DNA from: Haemophilus aegyptius
GTDB lineage: Bacteria > Pseudomonadota > Gammaproteobacteria > Enterobacterales > Pasteurellaceae
Length of the DNA stretch: 64,000 nucleotides
Assembly (NCBI RefSeq): GCF_900475885.1
Contig: NZ_LS483429.1
Location: forward strand, 744,001-808,000
Reading direction: 5' to 3'
Shown here: one piece after another, positions 8,550 through 15,808 of the stretch
Position numbering within the stretch: position 1 is the first letter of the stretch
Layout of the letters: the number at the start of each line of letters is the position of its first letter
The notes under the pieces: generated by a model
What the model was told of the DNA's origin: nothing
What the model saw: only the letters and a program-made list of their open reading frames with translations
The model's database searches: none
Position numbers and translations under genes: made by a program

Positions 8550-8975
8550 ATGGCTTTAGCAACTTATGCGCCCGATGAAGTAAGTATTGTGATCGGGGCG
8601 GTTATTGTTTCTGGCTTTGCAGATGGAACCTTTATTGATATTGAAGAAATGTCTGACGGCGTATCATCTGTTGCTGGTGCAGATGGCGAAGTAGCACGTG
8701 CAACCAGTGCCGATCCACGTAAAAAAGTCACATTAACGTTATTACAAACCAGTGATACCAATGATGTGTTAAGTGAACTCTATGCAGCGGATAAAGTGAG
8801 TAAAAACGCAACCTTTCCAATTGCGGTAAAAGACTTGCGTGGTCGCTCATTATTCGCTGCAAGCACGGCGTGGGTGGTTAAATCGGCGAAACTTGAGCTT
8901 GGAAAAGAAGTGGGTTCTCGCGAGTGGACGCTTGAAACTGCGGACGGTAAATTATTTGTAGGGGGAAATGACTGA
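8550..8975 (+). CDS. Tail tube protein (DUF3277)
   Basis: 141 residues with an AGGAGA ribosome site. The sequence is the compact beta-sandwich type of contractile tail tube, DUF3277: 'YAPDEVSIVIGAVIVSGFADGTFIDI' at the start and 'SREWTLETADGKLFVGG' at the end. Rings of this protein stack inside the sheath and carry the DNA. It follows the sheath gene in the expected order and abuts the chaperone gene, sharing one base. Confidence 0.82.
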   Translation: MALATYAPDEVSIVIGAVIVSGFADGTFIDIEEMSDGVSSVAGADGEVARATSADPRKKVTLTLLQTSDTNDVLSELYAADKVSKNATFPIAVKDLRGRSLFAASTAWVVKSAKLELGKEVGSREWTLETADGKLFVGGND

Positions 8976-9457
8976 TGACACGCAGTGAAATTCAAATTGG
9001 CGAAAGCACTTTTTTTGTGCAAAAGTTTTCGGTAATGGATCAGTTACGCATTTTTGGCGATTTGCAGAAAACCCTTGTACCGTCACTGGCGAAAGTAATC
9101 GGATTTAGCGATGAAAAACCGAAAGATGCAACGTCAGCTCAGTTAGCCGAATTAGCACAGAAAAGTGCGGCGAATTTTGCGCAAGGTTTACAAGATTTAA
9201 GCCAGCAATTAAGCGGCCAAGAGTTAGTTAAACTAGCTGATATGCTAATTAAACCTGAACTAGTGACGGTGCAGCGTGATGATTTCAACAATGGGACAGA
9301 TAAAAAACTTAGCAAAACTGATTTTGATTTGGTGTTTGATGATATGTCGGAGCTTATCGAGTTGGTAATTTTCATCTTACAACTTAATTTCAGCAGTTTT
9401 TTTACGAAATTTCTTGCCCGTCTTGGGTCGGTGCAAGAGCTTGTGAAGAAAGCGTAA
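8975..9457 (+). CDS. Tail assembly chaperone, zero-frame product
   Basis: 160 residues placed between tube and tape measure, the universal position of tail chaperones that coat the tape measure during tail assembly. The N-terminus 'MTRSEIQIGESTFFVQKFSVMDQLRIFGDL' is typical. The frame crosses seven consecutive T at 9397-9403 exactly in X-XXY-YYZ phase and ends soon after, while a second frame opens there (see next entry). The helical, Gln/Ala-rich centre fits a chaperone. Confidence 0.72.
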   Translation: MTRSEIQIGESTFFVQKFSVMDQLRIFGDLQKTLVPSLAKVIGFSDEKPKDATSAQLAELAQKSAANFAQGLQDLSQQLSGQELVKLADMLIKPELVTVQRDDFNNGTDKKLSKTDFDLVFDDMSELIELVIFILQLNFSSFFTKFLARLGSVQELVKKA

Positions 9458-9645
9458 GCGTTGGTAAATACAGCGAACAGACGCTAAGTGAGATGATCGC
9501 TTGGCGTCCTTTTTTAGCCGGTAAAGTTACACTAACAGAGCTTAATACGGCAGGATTGATGGATATGGGCGAGCTTTTGAAGATTAATCGCTTACTAGAT
9601 GCGGTAGATGCGATGGAAGCAAAACAAATGGAGAAAAACCGATGA
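9388..9645 (+). CDS. Tail assembly chaperone extension, probably reached by -1 frameshift
   Basis: A coding-like frame without its own start or ribosome site, lying -1 relative to the chaperone and open from 9388 to the TGA at 9643-9645. A slip on T TTT TTT (9397-9403) would join 143 residues of the chaperone to 80 residues of this frame and give a 223-residue protein. The extension contains 'LSEMIAWRPFLAGKVTL' and a long helix ending 'AMEAKQMEKNR', and it overlaps the tape measure ATG. This is the lambda G/GT arrangement. Frameshifting itself is inference. Confidence 0.65.
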   Translation, partial: FQQFFYEISCPSWVGARACEESVSVGKYSEQTLSEMIAWRPFLAGKVTLTELNTAGLMDMGELLKINRLLDAVDAMEAKQMEKNR

Positions 9646-11972
9646 ATGTTGTGCGTGAACTGGTAACGTTACTGCGTTATAAAGTCGATAATTCCGGTTT
9701 AAAAGCTTATGTTATTCAAACTCAACAGGCGGCAAAAGGTATTCGTAGCAACCTAAATAATGCAGTCGATGGATTACGTGCTAAATTCTCAGGGGCTGCC
9801 GTGAACGTGAAAGAGGTCGGTAATAATCTGAAAGACGCTAAAAATCAAATGCGTTCTCTACGTAACCTTGTTGCTGGTTATTTTGCGATGGTTACCGGTG
9901 GTAGTGCGATCAAAATTGCCGATGAATGGGCTGCGGTGGATAGTCGTGTGAAATTGGCGACAAAATCTGTTGAAGAACATAAATATGCATTGAGTCAGAT
10001 TTTCGACCTTTCACAACGTTCCGGACAAGACTATCTCGCCAGTGCGGATTTATTTTCAAAAGTGAATCGAAGTGCGGGGGATTTGGGGTTAAGTCTTGAT
10101 GATACGTTAAATTTAACGGAAATCATTGGGCAAACGATGACGATTGGCGGCGGAGATCAGGGGGCGCAGCAAGCCGCCTTGATGCAGCTTGGTCAAGCCT
10201 TAGGCTCGGGTGCATTACGTGGCGATGAGCTGAACTCAATTATTGAACAAGCCCCACGTTTAGCGAATGCCATTGCTGATAGTTTTGGCGTGCCGATTGG
10301 GCAATTAAAAGATCTAGGTAAAGAAGGTAAGCTCACATCAAAAGAACTCGCACAAGGTCTGCTAAAACAAGCGGATAAAATCCAAAAAGAATTCGATCAG
10401 ATGCCGAAAACCTTTGGGCGCGGTATGACGATTCTGAAAAATAAAGCCGGTCAATTGATTGATGTAGCGGTCAATAAAGTCTCTAAACTCGGCGCGGCTT
10501 TCTATAATGCTGCTGAATGGGTAATAGAAAACATTCGTTTAGTGGGCTTTTTAGCTGGTACGGTAATCGGTGGTAAGCTGATGTTTGCGCTGGCAGCGGC
10601 GAAAAAGAGCTTGCATCAATTGTTAATGATGGGTGCACGTGCGGCGGCACCTTACTTGGCGATGGCTGCGGCGGCGGGTGTCGTTGCCTTGGTGTTAGAA
10701 GATATTTATGGTTGGACACAGGGCGATTTATCCTTTACTGGGGCATTAGTCGGACGCTATGAAGTTTGGGCGGATAAATTCGCCGCGCTAGGTAAACTGG
10801 CGGATAAGCTTTGGATCAATGTTCGTGGTTTATTAAAAGATTTAAGCCGAATGGCGGGCGTTGAGATTAATTTTGACTCTTGGCAGGCTTTTGCTACTGA
10901 TGTTTTAGAATATATTATTGCCGCCGTGAGGAATCTCATTAATACGGTAAGCGGTATGGTGCGGATTATTCGCGCATTAATTAATGGGGATTATGCCGGT
11001 GCTTGGTCTAGTGTGGGCGATATGATTGATGGATTAAGCTTGAAATTCCTACCGCTTTATTCTGTTGGGCTAATGGTGCTGGGCGGTATTATCTCCGCTG
11101 TATGGGCGTTATTTTCCCCATTCCGTGCATTTTTCGGATTGTTGAAAGGTGGATTTAGATCCGTAATGTTTGTAACCAAACCTTTTATTAAGGTAGCGAA
11201 AGGGATTGCATCTCCATTTATCTGGGCGCAAAAACATTTTAAATTATTTTCCCGTGTCGGCAGTGGCGCATTCTCGCTTTTGAAACGTGGGGCGGTCAAA
11301 TTTGGCGTGATATTTAAATCTGTCGTTGGCACAGTGGTAAAAGGTATTTTTGCGATCGGTCGCGCGATGTTTATGGCGGTAGCAAGTAACCCAATTTTGC
11401 TTGCGATTAGTGCGGTAATTGGCTTGGTTATCTTGCTTGTTGTGTATTGGGATGAAGTGAAAGCCTTTGCCATTGCTGCGTGGGAAGCCATTTCCACAAA
11501 AGCGGCGGAGATTTGGCAAAGTATCATCACTGGTGCAAGCGAAATGTGGGATAACATCACAAATAAAGCAGCGGAGAGCTGGGATAATGTAAAGAAAGAT
11601 GCTGGCGAAAAATGGAATAGCGTGACGACGATGTTTAAAAATGCGTGGCAAAAATCTATCGATACTGTGGTAGGCTGGTTTAATTCGCTTATTCCGAGCT
11701 GGATTAGAGATTTGTTTTCTGACGGTGCGAAAGCGGAAGTTAAGCTAAGCGGCGAAGCCTTAACTACACCAGTAAGCGGTCACGTATCGCCACAGCGGTT
11801 AGGCTATGGCGGTCGTCCTATTTTCGCACCTAATCAGAATATGACGCAAACCAATAACTTCAATATTCAAAGCTCCGCTAATCCTAGCGGTGTGGCTAAT
11901 GCGGTATCAGACAAATTAAGCCGTGGTTCATCTACATCGTTTGGAATGGGGGCGATTGAATATGCTGGGTAA
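9642..11972 (+). CDS. Tail tape measure protein
   Basis: 776 residues, the longest gene of the module, which sets tail length. The N-terminus is helical and has the tape-measure pattern 'LVTLLRYKVDNSGLKAY...QTQQAAKGI'. Residues 60-250 hold the conserved tape-measure domain ('GGGDQGAQQAALMQLGQALGSGALRGDELNSI'-like, near 168-200). Hydrophobic stretches near 297-317, 335-352, 470-500 and 576-605 can serve as membrane-inserting segments at DNA ejection. Trp-rich helical repeats ('AWEAISTKAAEIWQSIITGASEMWDNI') follow near 615-660. It starts within the chaperone extension stop (ATGA). Confidence 0.88.
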   Translation: MNVVRELVTLLRYKVDNSGLKAYVIQTQQAAKGIRSNLNNAVDGLRAKFSGAAVNVKEVGNNLKDAKNQMRSLRNLVAGYFAMVTGGSAIKIADEWAAVDSRVKLATKSVEEHKYALSQIFDLSQRSGQDYLASADLFSKVNRSAGDLGLSLDDTLNLTEIIGQTMTIGGGDQGAQQAALMQLGQALGSGALRGDELNSIIEQAPRLANAIADSFGVPIGQLKDLGKEGKLTSKELAQGLLKQADKIQKEFDQMPKTFGRGMTILKNKAGQLIDVAVNKVSKLGAAFYNAAEWVIENIRLVGFLAGTVIGGKLMFALAAAKKSLHQLLMMGARAAAPYLAMAAAAGVVALVLEDIYGWTQGDLSFTGALVGRYEVWADKFAALGKLADKLWINVRGLLKDLSRMAGVEINFDSWQAFATDVLEYIIAAVRNLINTVSGMVRIIRALINGDYAGAWSSVGDMIDGLSLKFLPLYSVGLMVLGGIISAVWALFSPFRAFFGLLKGGFRSVMFVTKPFIKVAKGIASPFIWAQKHFKLFSRVGSGAFSLLKRGAVKFGVIFKSVVGTVVKGIFAIGRAMFMAVASNPILLAISAVIGLVILLVVYWDEVKAFAIAAWEAISTKAAEIWQSIITGASEMWDNITNKAAESWDNVKKDAGEKWNSVTTMFKNAWQKSIDTVVGWFNSLIPSWIRDLFSDGAKAEVKLSGEALTTPVSGHVSPQRLGYGGRPIFAPNQNMTQTNNFNIQSSANPSGVANAVSDKLSRGSSTSFGMGAIEYAG

Positions 11973-12010
11973 AAAAGTGCGGTTGATTTTAACCGTACTT
12001 TAAAAAAACA

Positions 12011-12043
12011 AAACCCCGAAACGTTAAAGCATTTCGGGGTTTT
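12011..12043. terminator. Bidirectional terminator between tape measure and KilA-N gene
   Basis: AAACCCCGAAA and TTTCGGGGTTT form an 11-bp perfect stem with flanking A and T runs on both sides, so it can end transcripts of the plus-strand tape measure and of the minus-strand KilA-N gene. An uptake signal (11975-11983) stands just ahead, with an imperfect inverted partner. Confidence 0.8.
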
Positions 12044-12046
12044 CTA

Positions 12047-12619
12047 TTATTGTGTGATTAGCTTATGCAGTAAATCGCTTGCCTGTTGAATATCTTGCTG
12101 AATGTTTTTGTTGAACACAAACAGATAGCTATCTCCATTTGGAATGCTGGAAAAAAAGAACTCTACAAGGCGTTTTTGCTCTTCCAGTTGTGCGCTTGTA
12201 ATGGCTTGTTGGAAGTTGGCATATTGCGATGCGTAAGTTACCATTTTTGCCATTGCCTGTTTAAGTTCATCACTGACAAGCGGTAGTGTAAGTTGTTTTG
12301 GCTCGTTGCGGTGCATAGCCAAAAACGCGCGCAAGACTATTAAGTGAAATTTTGGGCTAATCCACATGGCATAGGAAAGCACTAATTCTTCGCAAGCGTA
12401 AGTGCCGCCTTTAGTGCCGCGAATAGTTTTAAATGCGCAGATCTGCGCATTTAGATCTTCGTCTTGAATTTCTTTAATTAATTCTTGAGTGGTTTCTAAG
12501 CGGATAAATTGATTTGGGCGGTGTTTCTCTTTTCGACCGCTAGCAACGTGTAAATCGTTTAAAGAGAAAAGATTTTCGTATGAACGAATAGAATTGTTAA
12601 GAATGGTTAAGTTTGACAT
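12047..12619 (-). CDS. KilA-N domain antirepressor-type protein
   Basis: 190 residues encoded against the direction of all surrounding tail genes. Residues about 5-105 form a KilA-N domain ('SLNDLHVASGRKEKHRPNQFIRLE' and 'GTYACEELVLSYAMWISPKFHLIVLRAF' are its hallmarks), a DNA-binding fold of phage antirepressors. The C-terminal 80 residues are helical and probably partner-binding. An AAGGAAAA ribosome site precedes the ATG. A 77-nt C4-like element lies in its leader. It could antagonise a phage repressor, or be a lysogenic-conversion gene carried as a cassette. Confidence 0.8.
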   Translation of the reverse strand: MSNLTILNNSIRSYENLFSLNDLHVASGRKEKHRPNQFIRLETTQELIKEIQDEDLNAQICAFKTIRGTKGGTYACEELVLSYAMWISPKFHLIVLRAFLAMHRNEPKQLTLPLVSDELKQAMAKMVTYASQYANFQQAITSAQLEEQKRLVEFFFSSIPNGDSYLFVFNKNIQQDIQQASDLLHKLITQ

Positions 12620-12642
12620 ATCTGATTTTCCTTTTGATGGAA

Positions 12643-12662
12643 CCCCTAATTTTAGGTTAGGG
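12643..12662 (-). other. Hairpin in the KilA-N leader
   Basis: On the minus strand CCCTAA and TTAGGG pair around an A-rich loop between the C4-like element and the KilA-N ribosome site. No U-run follows, so it is more likely an RNA boundary or weak termination point than a full terminator. Confidence 0.45.
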
Positions 12663-12663
12663 C

Positions 12664-12740
12664 GATCGACAGCTCAAAACTGGTCAGATAATCCAGCGGA
12701 CGTATTCCCTTGCGGTATTGTATTAGTCGCACTGTCGATC
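12664..12740 (-). ncRNA. C4-like antisense RNA element upstream of the KilA-N gene
   Basis: A 77-nt segment closed by a perfect 9-bp stem GATCGACAG (12664-12672) / CTGTCGATC (12732-12740), with inner pairs such as CTGG/CCAG on the minus strand. Read as minus-strand RNA it carries UAUCUGA (from 12684-12690) and then UUUUGA (from 12674-12679). These are complementary, in matching order, to UCAGAUA (12619-12625) and UCAAAA (12632-12637), which flank the AAGGAAAA ribosome site of the KilA-N gene. Length, position upstream of an antirepressor-type gene, and a two-segment target are the features of the C4 RNA of phages P1 and P7. Expression and processing are inferred. Confidence 0.7.
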
Positions 12741-12926
12741 ATTGAATAAATTGTTAATTTTTGCTCCGCACTTCTAATGAATTAAATAATGGTGGTTTAA
12801 CTCACTAAAATTTGGATACAAAAAAATCACACTAACGGGGTGAAAACCGTATCTGATAAAGGCTTTTGAGACCTTGAACTAATCCTAATGAAATTCTCGG
12901 GCGTTGTAAAGAGAAAAAAGTAAATT
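12741..12926. other. Non-coding stretch before the baseplate genes
   Basis: About 190 bp without a convincing ORF. It must hold the minus-strand promoter for the C4-like RNA and KilA-N gene, and A+T-rich sequence just beyond 12740 is suitable, but no clear -35/-10 pair could be picked. The sequence before 12927 has only a weak AGAG ribosome site for the baseplate gene. Confidence 0.35.
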
Positions 12927-13508
12927 ATGAGCATAGTAAACCTTTTATTTTCAGCCCTTTCGGGCAAGCGTACGACAATTGGCGTATTGGAATTGGACGC
13001 ACTTTTAACCGAAAACACATCACTTTCTAGCCAAATCACGGAATATCCCATTGAAGACGGTACGGTAATTTCTGATCACATTACACGGGAAAGTGAGCGG
13101 TTAAGCCTTAGTGGCGTGATTACTGGCACAGGAACATTGTTTAATGTTGGCTTAGGGAAATATAAATTGATTGCAGCAAAAGAGACGTTGCGAGAATTAC
13201 ACGCTAAGCGGGAATTAGTCACGATTGTTACCGGTCTTGATGTGTATGAAGATTTTGCTATTGAAAGCCTTGAGATTGAGCGTAACAGTGATGACGGCGA
13301 GCGGTTAAATATTAGTGCGGAATTTCGAAAAATTCAAAAAGTGACGTTACGCAAGGAAGAGGTGCCACCAGAGAAAGCCGCGCCAAACGCAAAAGGCAAA
13401 GCGGGACAGACGAAAGCAAAAACCGGCAAAGCACAAACTGGCAAGCCGACAAATACGCAGGCACAAAAAATCACGAAGTTCGGCGAATGGAGTGGTAAAA
13501 AACAATGA
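12927..13508 (+). CDS. Dit-like baseplate protein
   Basis: 193 residues. The N-terminal 140 residues are beta-rich and contain 'YPIEDGTVISDHITRESERLSLSGVI', the pattern of the Dit-like N-terminal domain that forms the ring joining the tube to the baseplate. The last 50 residues are a Lys/Ala/Gly/Thr-rich low-complexity tail. Transcription of the tail module resumes here after the KilA-N insertion. The 3' end overlaps the next ATG by four bases. Confidence 0.68.
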   Translation: MSIVNLLFSALSGKRTTIGVLELDALLTENTSLSSQITEYPIEDGTVISDHITRESERLSLSGVITGTGTLFNVGLGKYKLIAAKETLRELHAKRELVTIVTGLDVYEDFAIESLEIERNSDDGERLNISAEFRKIQKVTLRKEEVPPEKAAPNAKGKAGQTKAKTGKAQTGKPTNTQAQKITKFGEWSGKKQ

Positions 13509-13819
13509 TCACAATAAACCTTGCAAATAAAAACGATTTTATTACCGAAGTAAATCTTGATGATGAAGTCTTTTTTTTACACTTTTCTTGGAACGACACA
13601 ATCGGATTTTGGTCGCTCACTATTGAAAATGCTTATAACGATGAACTGGTCTCAAGCATTGTGATTTTGCCGAATCGTCCTTTAATTGCGCCAGTACGCC
13701 GTGATGAATTGCCACTTGGGGAATTGATTGCGGTGCGTGATGATAATTTACAAACGATTGGACGCGATGATTTTATCAATGGCAAGGCGGTGTTGATTTA
13801 TATCGGAGTGGATGAATGA
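13505..13819 (+). CDS. Baseplate plug protein (Pam3 gp18-like)
   Basis: 104 residues of beta-strand protein, with 'WNDTIGFWSLTIENAYNDELVSSIVILPNRPLI' near the middle and 'LPLGELIAVRDD' after it. This is the pattern of the small baseplate protein called the plug or gp18-like in compact myophages such as Pam3. It overlaps genes on both sides by four bases, as expected in a baseplate operon. Confidence 0.65.
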   Translation: MITINLANKNDFITEVNLDDEVFFLHFSWNDTIGFWSLTIENAYNDELVSSIVILPNRPLIAPVRRDELPLGELIAVRDDNLQTIGRDDFINGKAVLIYIGVDE

Positions 13820-14778
13820 GTTATCGCTTTTTACGTAGTTATAAATTGATGATTGGCAAGAAAGGGCAAAAAGATGCCATTGTGATTGAGCCGCCAATGC
13901 GTATTGAGTTCGATATTGAAAAAGATTGTGAAGCCGAGCCGAACGAAAATACCATTAAAATCTATAACCTTGCATCCACTACACGAAAAACTATTGAGCA
14001 GCCAGATATGCGATGTGTGTTGTATGCAGGATATGAGCAGGAAGGTAATGTTTTGTTATGCTCGGGGGATATTGCCACGGCGTATTCTTATCATCAAGGC
14101 GCAGACTGGGTGACGGAGCTTTATGTTTTAGATGGCTTGGTAGAAATTCGCGATACGGCGGTTTCATTAGGTTATGGCGGTGGTGTGAGTTCTACGCAAA
14201 TTACTAATGATATTGCTGCAAAAATGGGCGTAACCGTAGTTGGTGCGGATAATTTGAAATCACGCACTTGGGCAAATGGTTTTAGTTTTTACGGTGCCGC
14301 TCGTAAAGCGTTAGACAAAGTCGTTGCAGGAACGGGGCTTGAGTGGTCGATCCAAAATGGCGAACTGCAGATTGTAAACCGCAATGGCGTGACAAAGCGA
14401 TCGGGTTATGTGTTAGCAAAAGATAGCGGGCTAATCGGTTTTCCTGAACGCACACGTGAAGCAGCACGCAGTAAGAAGCAGGATACGCCAAATAAAAAGC
14501 AAGATGAGAAATTTGCCTTTGATCGGCAAGCGAGGGACGGTTGGAATGTAAAAAGCCTGTTACTGCCTATGCTAAACCCTTGTGACAAAATCAAGCTGGA
14601 AAGTGTGACCGTGACAAATTGGTTCCGCGTGGAAAAAATCAAGCATTCGGGTGATAGTCATTCTGGTGATTGGCAAAGCGAACTACATTTAGTAGATCTA
14701 AACGCACCGACTAAAACGCAGATGGAAACGCAAAGTAAACATCGTAAAAAACGTAAGAAAAAGGACGAGCAAAAATGA
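13816..14778 (+). CDS. Baseplate hub protein, gp27-like
   Basis: 320 residues. The N-terminal half has the 'RIEFDIEKDCEAEPNENTIKIYNLA' type strand pattern common to phage hub proteins, and a later part 'WNVKSLLLPMLNPCDKIKLES' (about residues 242-262) shows the repeated hub fold. The extreme C-terminus is very basic ('KHRKKRKKKDEQK'). It trimerises at the tube tip and holds the spike, whose gene begins inside its last four bases. Confidence 0.68.
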   Translation: MSYRFLRSYKLMIGKKGQKDAIVIEPPMRIEFDIEKDCEAEPNENTIKIYNLASTTRKTIEQPDMRCVLYAGYEQEGNVLLCSGDIATAYSYHQGADWVTELYVLDGLVEIRDTAVSLGYGGGVSSTQITNDIAAKMGVTVVGADNLKSRTWANGFSFYGAARKALDKVVAGTGLEWSIQNGELQIVNRNGVTKRSGYVLAKDSGLIGFPERTREAARSKKQDTPNKKQDEKFAFDRQARDGWNVKSLLLPMLNPCDKIKLESVTVTNWFRVEKIKHSGDSHSGDWQSELHLVDLNAPTKTQMETQSKHRKKRKKKDEQK

Positions 14779-15446
14779 CGGATATTTTAACCGCACTTTC
14801 TGAAATTAATGTGTCATTGCCAGGGAAAATTGTCAGTTATGATGCGGGAACGGTGCGGGCAACGGTACAACCCTCTATTCCTAAGCGGTTAGCCAATGGC
14901 GAAGTATTAAATGCACCGCAGATTGTAAACGTGCCGGTGATGTTCCCTATGACAGACATTAACGGTGCGGTGGCACAAGTGACATTACCAGTGAAAGTTG
15001 GTGATGGTTGCTTGCTGATTTTTTCGCAGCGATCTCTAGAAAATTGGTTAAGTGGAAGCAATGATGCGCCAGATGATCCGCGAATGTTTGATTTATCCGA
15101 TGCTTTTTGTGTAATGGGCGGTAATAGTCGCTCTCCAAATGCCGATGTTGAGAACCTTTGTATTAAATACGGTAGCGGTAAAATTAAAATCGCACCAAAT
15201 GGCAATATTACGATCAATTCGCCTGATGTAAGGGTAACAACGGATAATTTTACTGTGACTGCGCCAACCAGTACCTTTAACGGCAATGTAATCGTAAATG
15301 GCGGTATTTCAACGGCAGGTAACAGTGGCAGTGTATCCGTTAGTGGTTCTTTAACGACAACTGGCGATGTTATGGCAGATGGTGTGTCATTACAAAGTCA
15401 CAAGCATAAAGGCGATAGCGGTGGTACAACAGGGACACCATTATGA
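14775..15446 (+). CDS. Baseplate spike protein (Gp138 / gpV-like)
   Basis: 223 residues. The first 105 residues form an OB-fold domain of the Gp138 N-terminal type ('LPGKIVSYDAGTVRATVQPSI', 'VKVGDGCLLIFSQRSLENWL'). Residues about 125-200 are short beta-helix repeats ('GKIKIAPNGNITINSPDVRVTT'). The tip has His-Lys-His around residue 208, the kind of motif that binds an iron ion at the apex of membrane-piercing spikes. It overlaps hub and wedge genes by four bases each. Confidence 0.82.
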   Translation: MTDILTALSEINVSLPGKIVSYDAGTVRATVQPSIPKRLANGEVLNAPQIVNVPVMFPMTDINGAVAQVTLPVKVGDGCLLIFSQRSLENWLSGSNDAPDDPRMFDLSDAFCVMGGNSRSPNADVENLCIKYGSGKIKIAPNGNITINSPDVRVTTDNFTVTAPTSTFNGNVIVNGGISTAGNSGSVSVSGSLTTTGDVMADGVSLQSHKHKGDSGGTTGTPL

Positions 15447-15808
15447 TCGATTTAAAATTGAATGGACAACACGATTTGATGATAAAAGATCGTAAACTAG
15501 TACTTGTAGATGGCATCAATCAAAAAGCACAACAGATTAAGGTTGTGCTTTTAACGTTTTTAGGAGAGTGGTTTTTAGATACAACAATTGGACTGCCTTA
15601 TTTTGATGAAATTTTGACAAAGAATCCTGATAACGCACGTATTCAATCCATTTTTCGCAAAAAGATTATGGGTGTGAAAGGGGTTCTAGCGGTAGAGCGT
15701 TTATCTCTTGAATTTCATCTAAAAGATCGGGTTTTGGCGGTGCAATTTTCAGCACGAACCAACGAAGGTGTAGTAAAAGACAAAGTGAGTATAAAACGAA
15801 ATGGCTAA
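15443..15808 (+). CDS. Baseplate wedge protein, gp25-like
   Basis: 121 residues with the lysozyme-like gp25/W arrangement: 'DLMIKDRKLVLVDGINQKAQQIKVVLLTFLGEWFLDTTIGLPYFDEIL' covers most of the conserved core, where 'G-E-W-F-L-D' is typical. Gp25-like proteins connect the sheath to the baseplate wedges and start sheath assembly. It overlaps the J-like gene by eight bases. Confidence 0.78.
   Translation: MIDLKLNGQHDLMIKDRKLVLVDGINQKAQQIKVVLLTFLGEWFLDTTIGLPYFDEILTKNPDNARIQSIFRKKIMGVKGVLAVERLSLEFHLKDRVLAVQFSARTNEGVVKDKVSIKRNG

Noticed and set aside
11057-11651. Two long minus-strand frames (167 and 135 codons) inside the tape measure gene
   Set aside because: They lie opposite a well-supported tape measure protein, have low-complexity translations and no ribosome sites.
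12827-13051. 74-codon minus-strand frame upstream of the Dit-like gene
   Set aside because: It overlaps the Dit-like coding start and has no ribosome site or family resemblance.
14837-15286. 149-codon minus-strand frame opposite the spike gene
   Set aside because: It is a shadow of the Gp138-type spike with no recognisable protein character.
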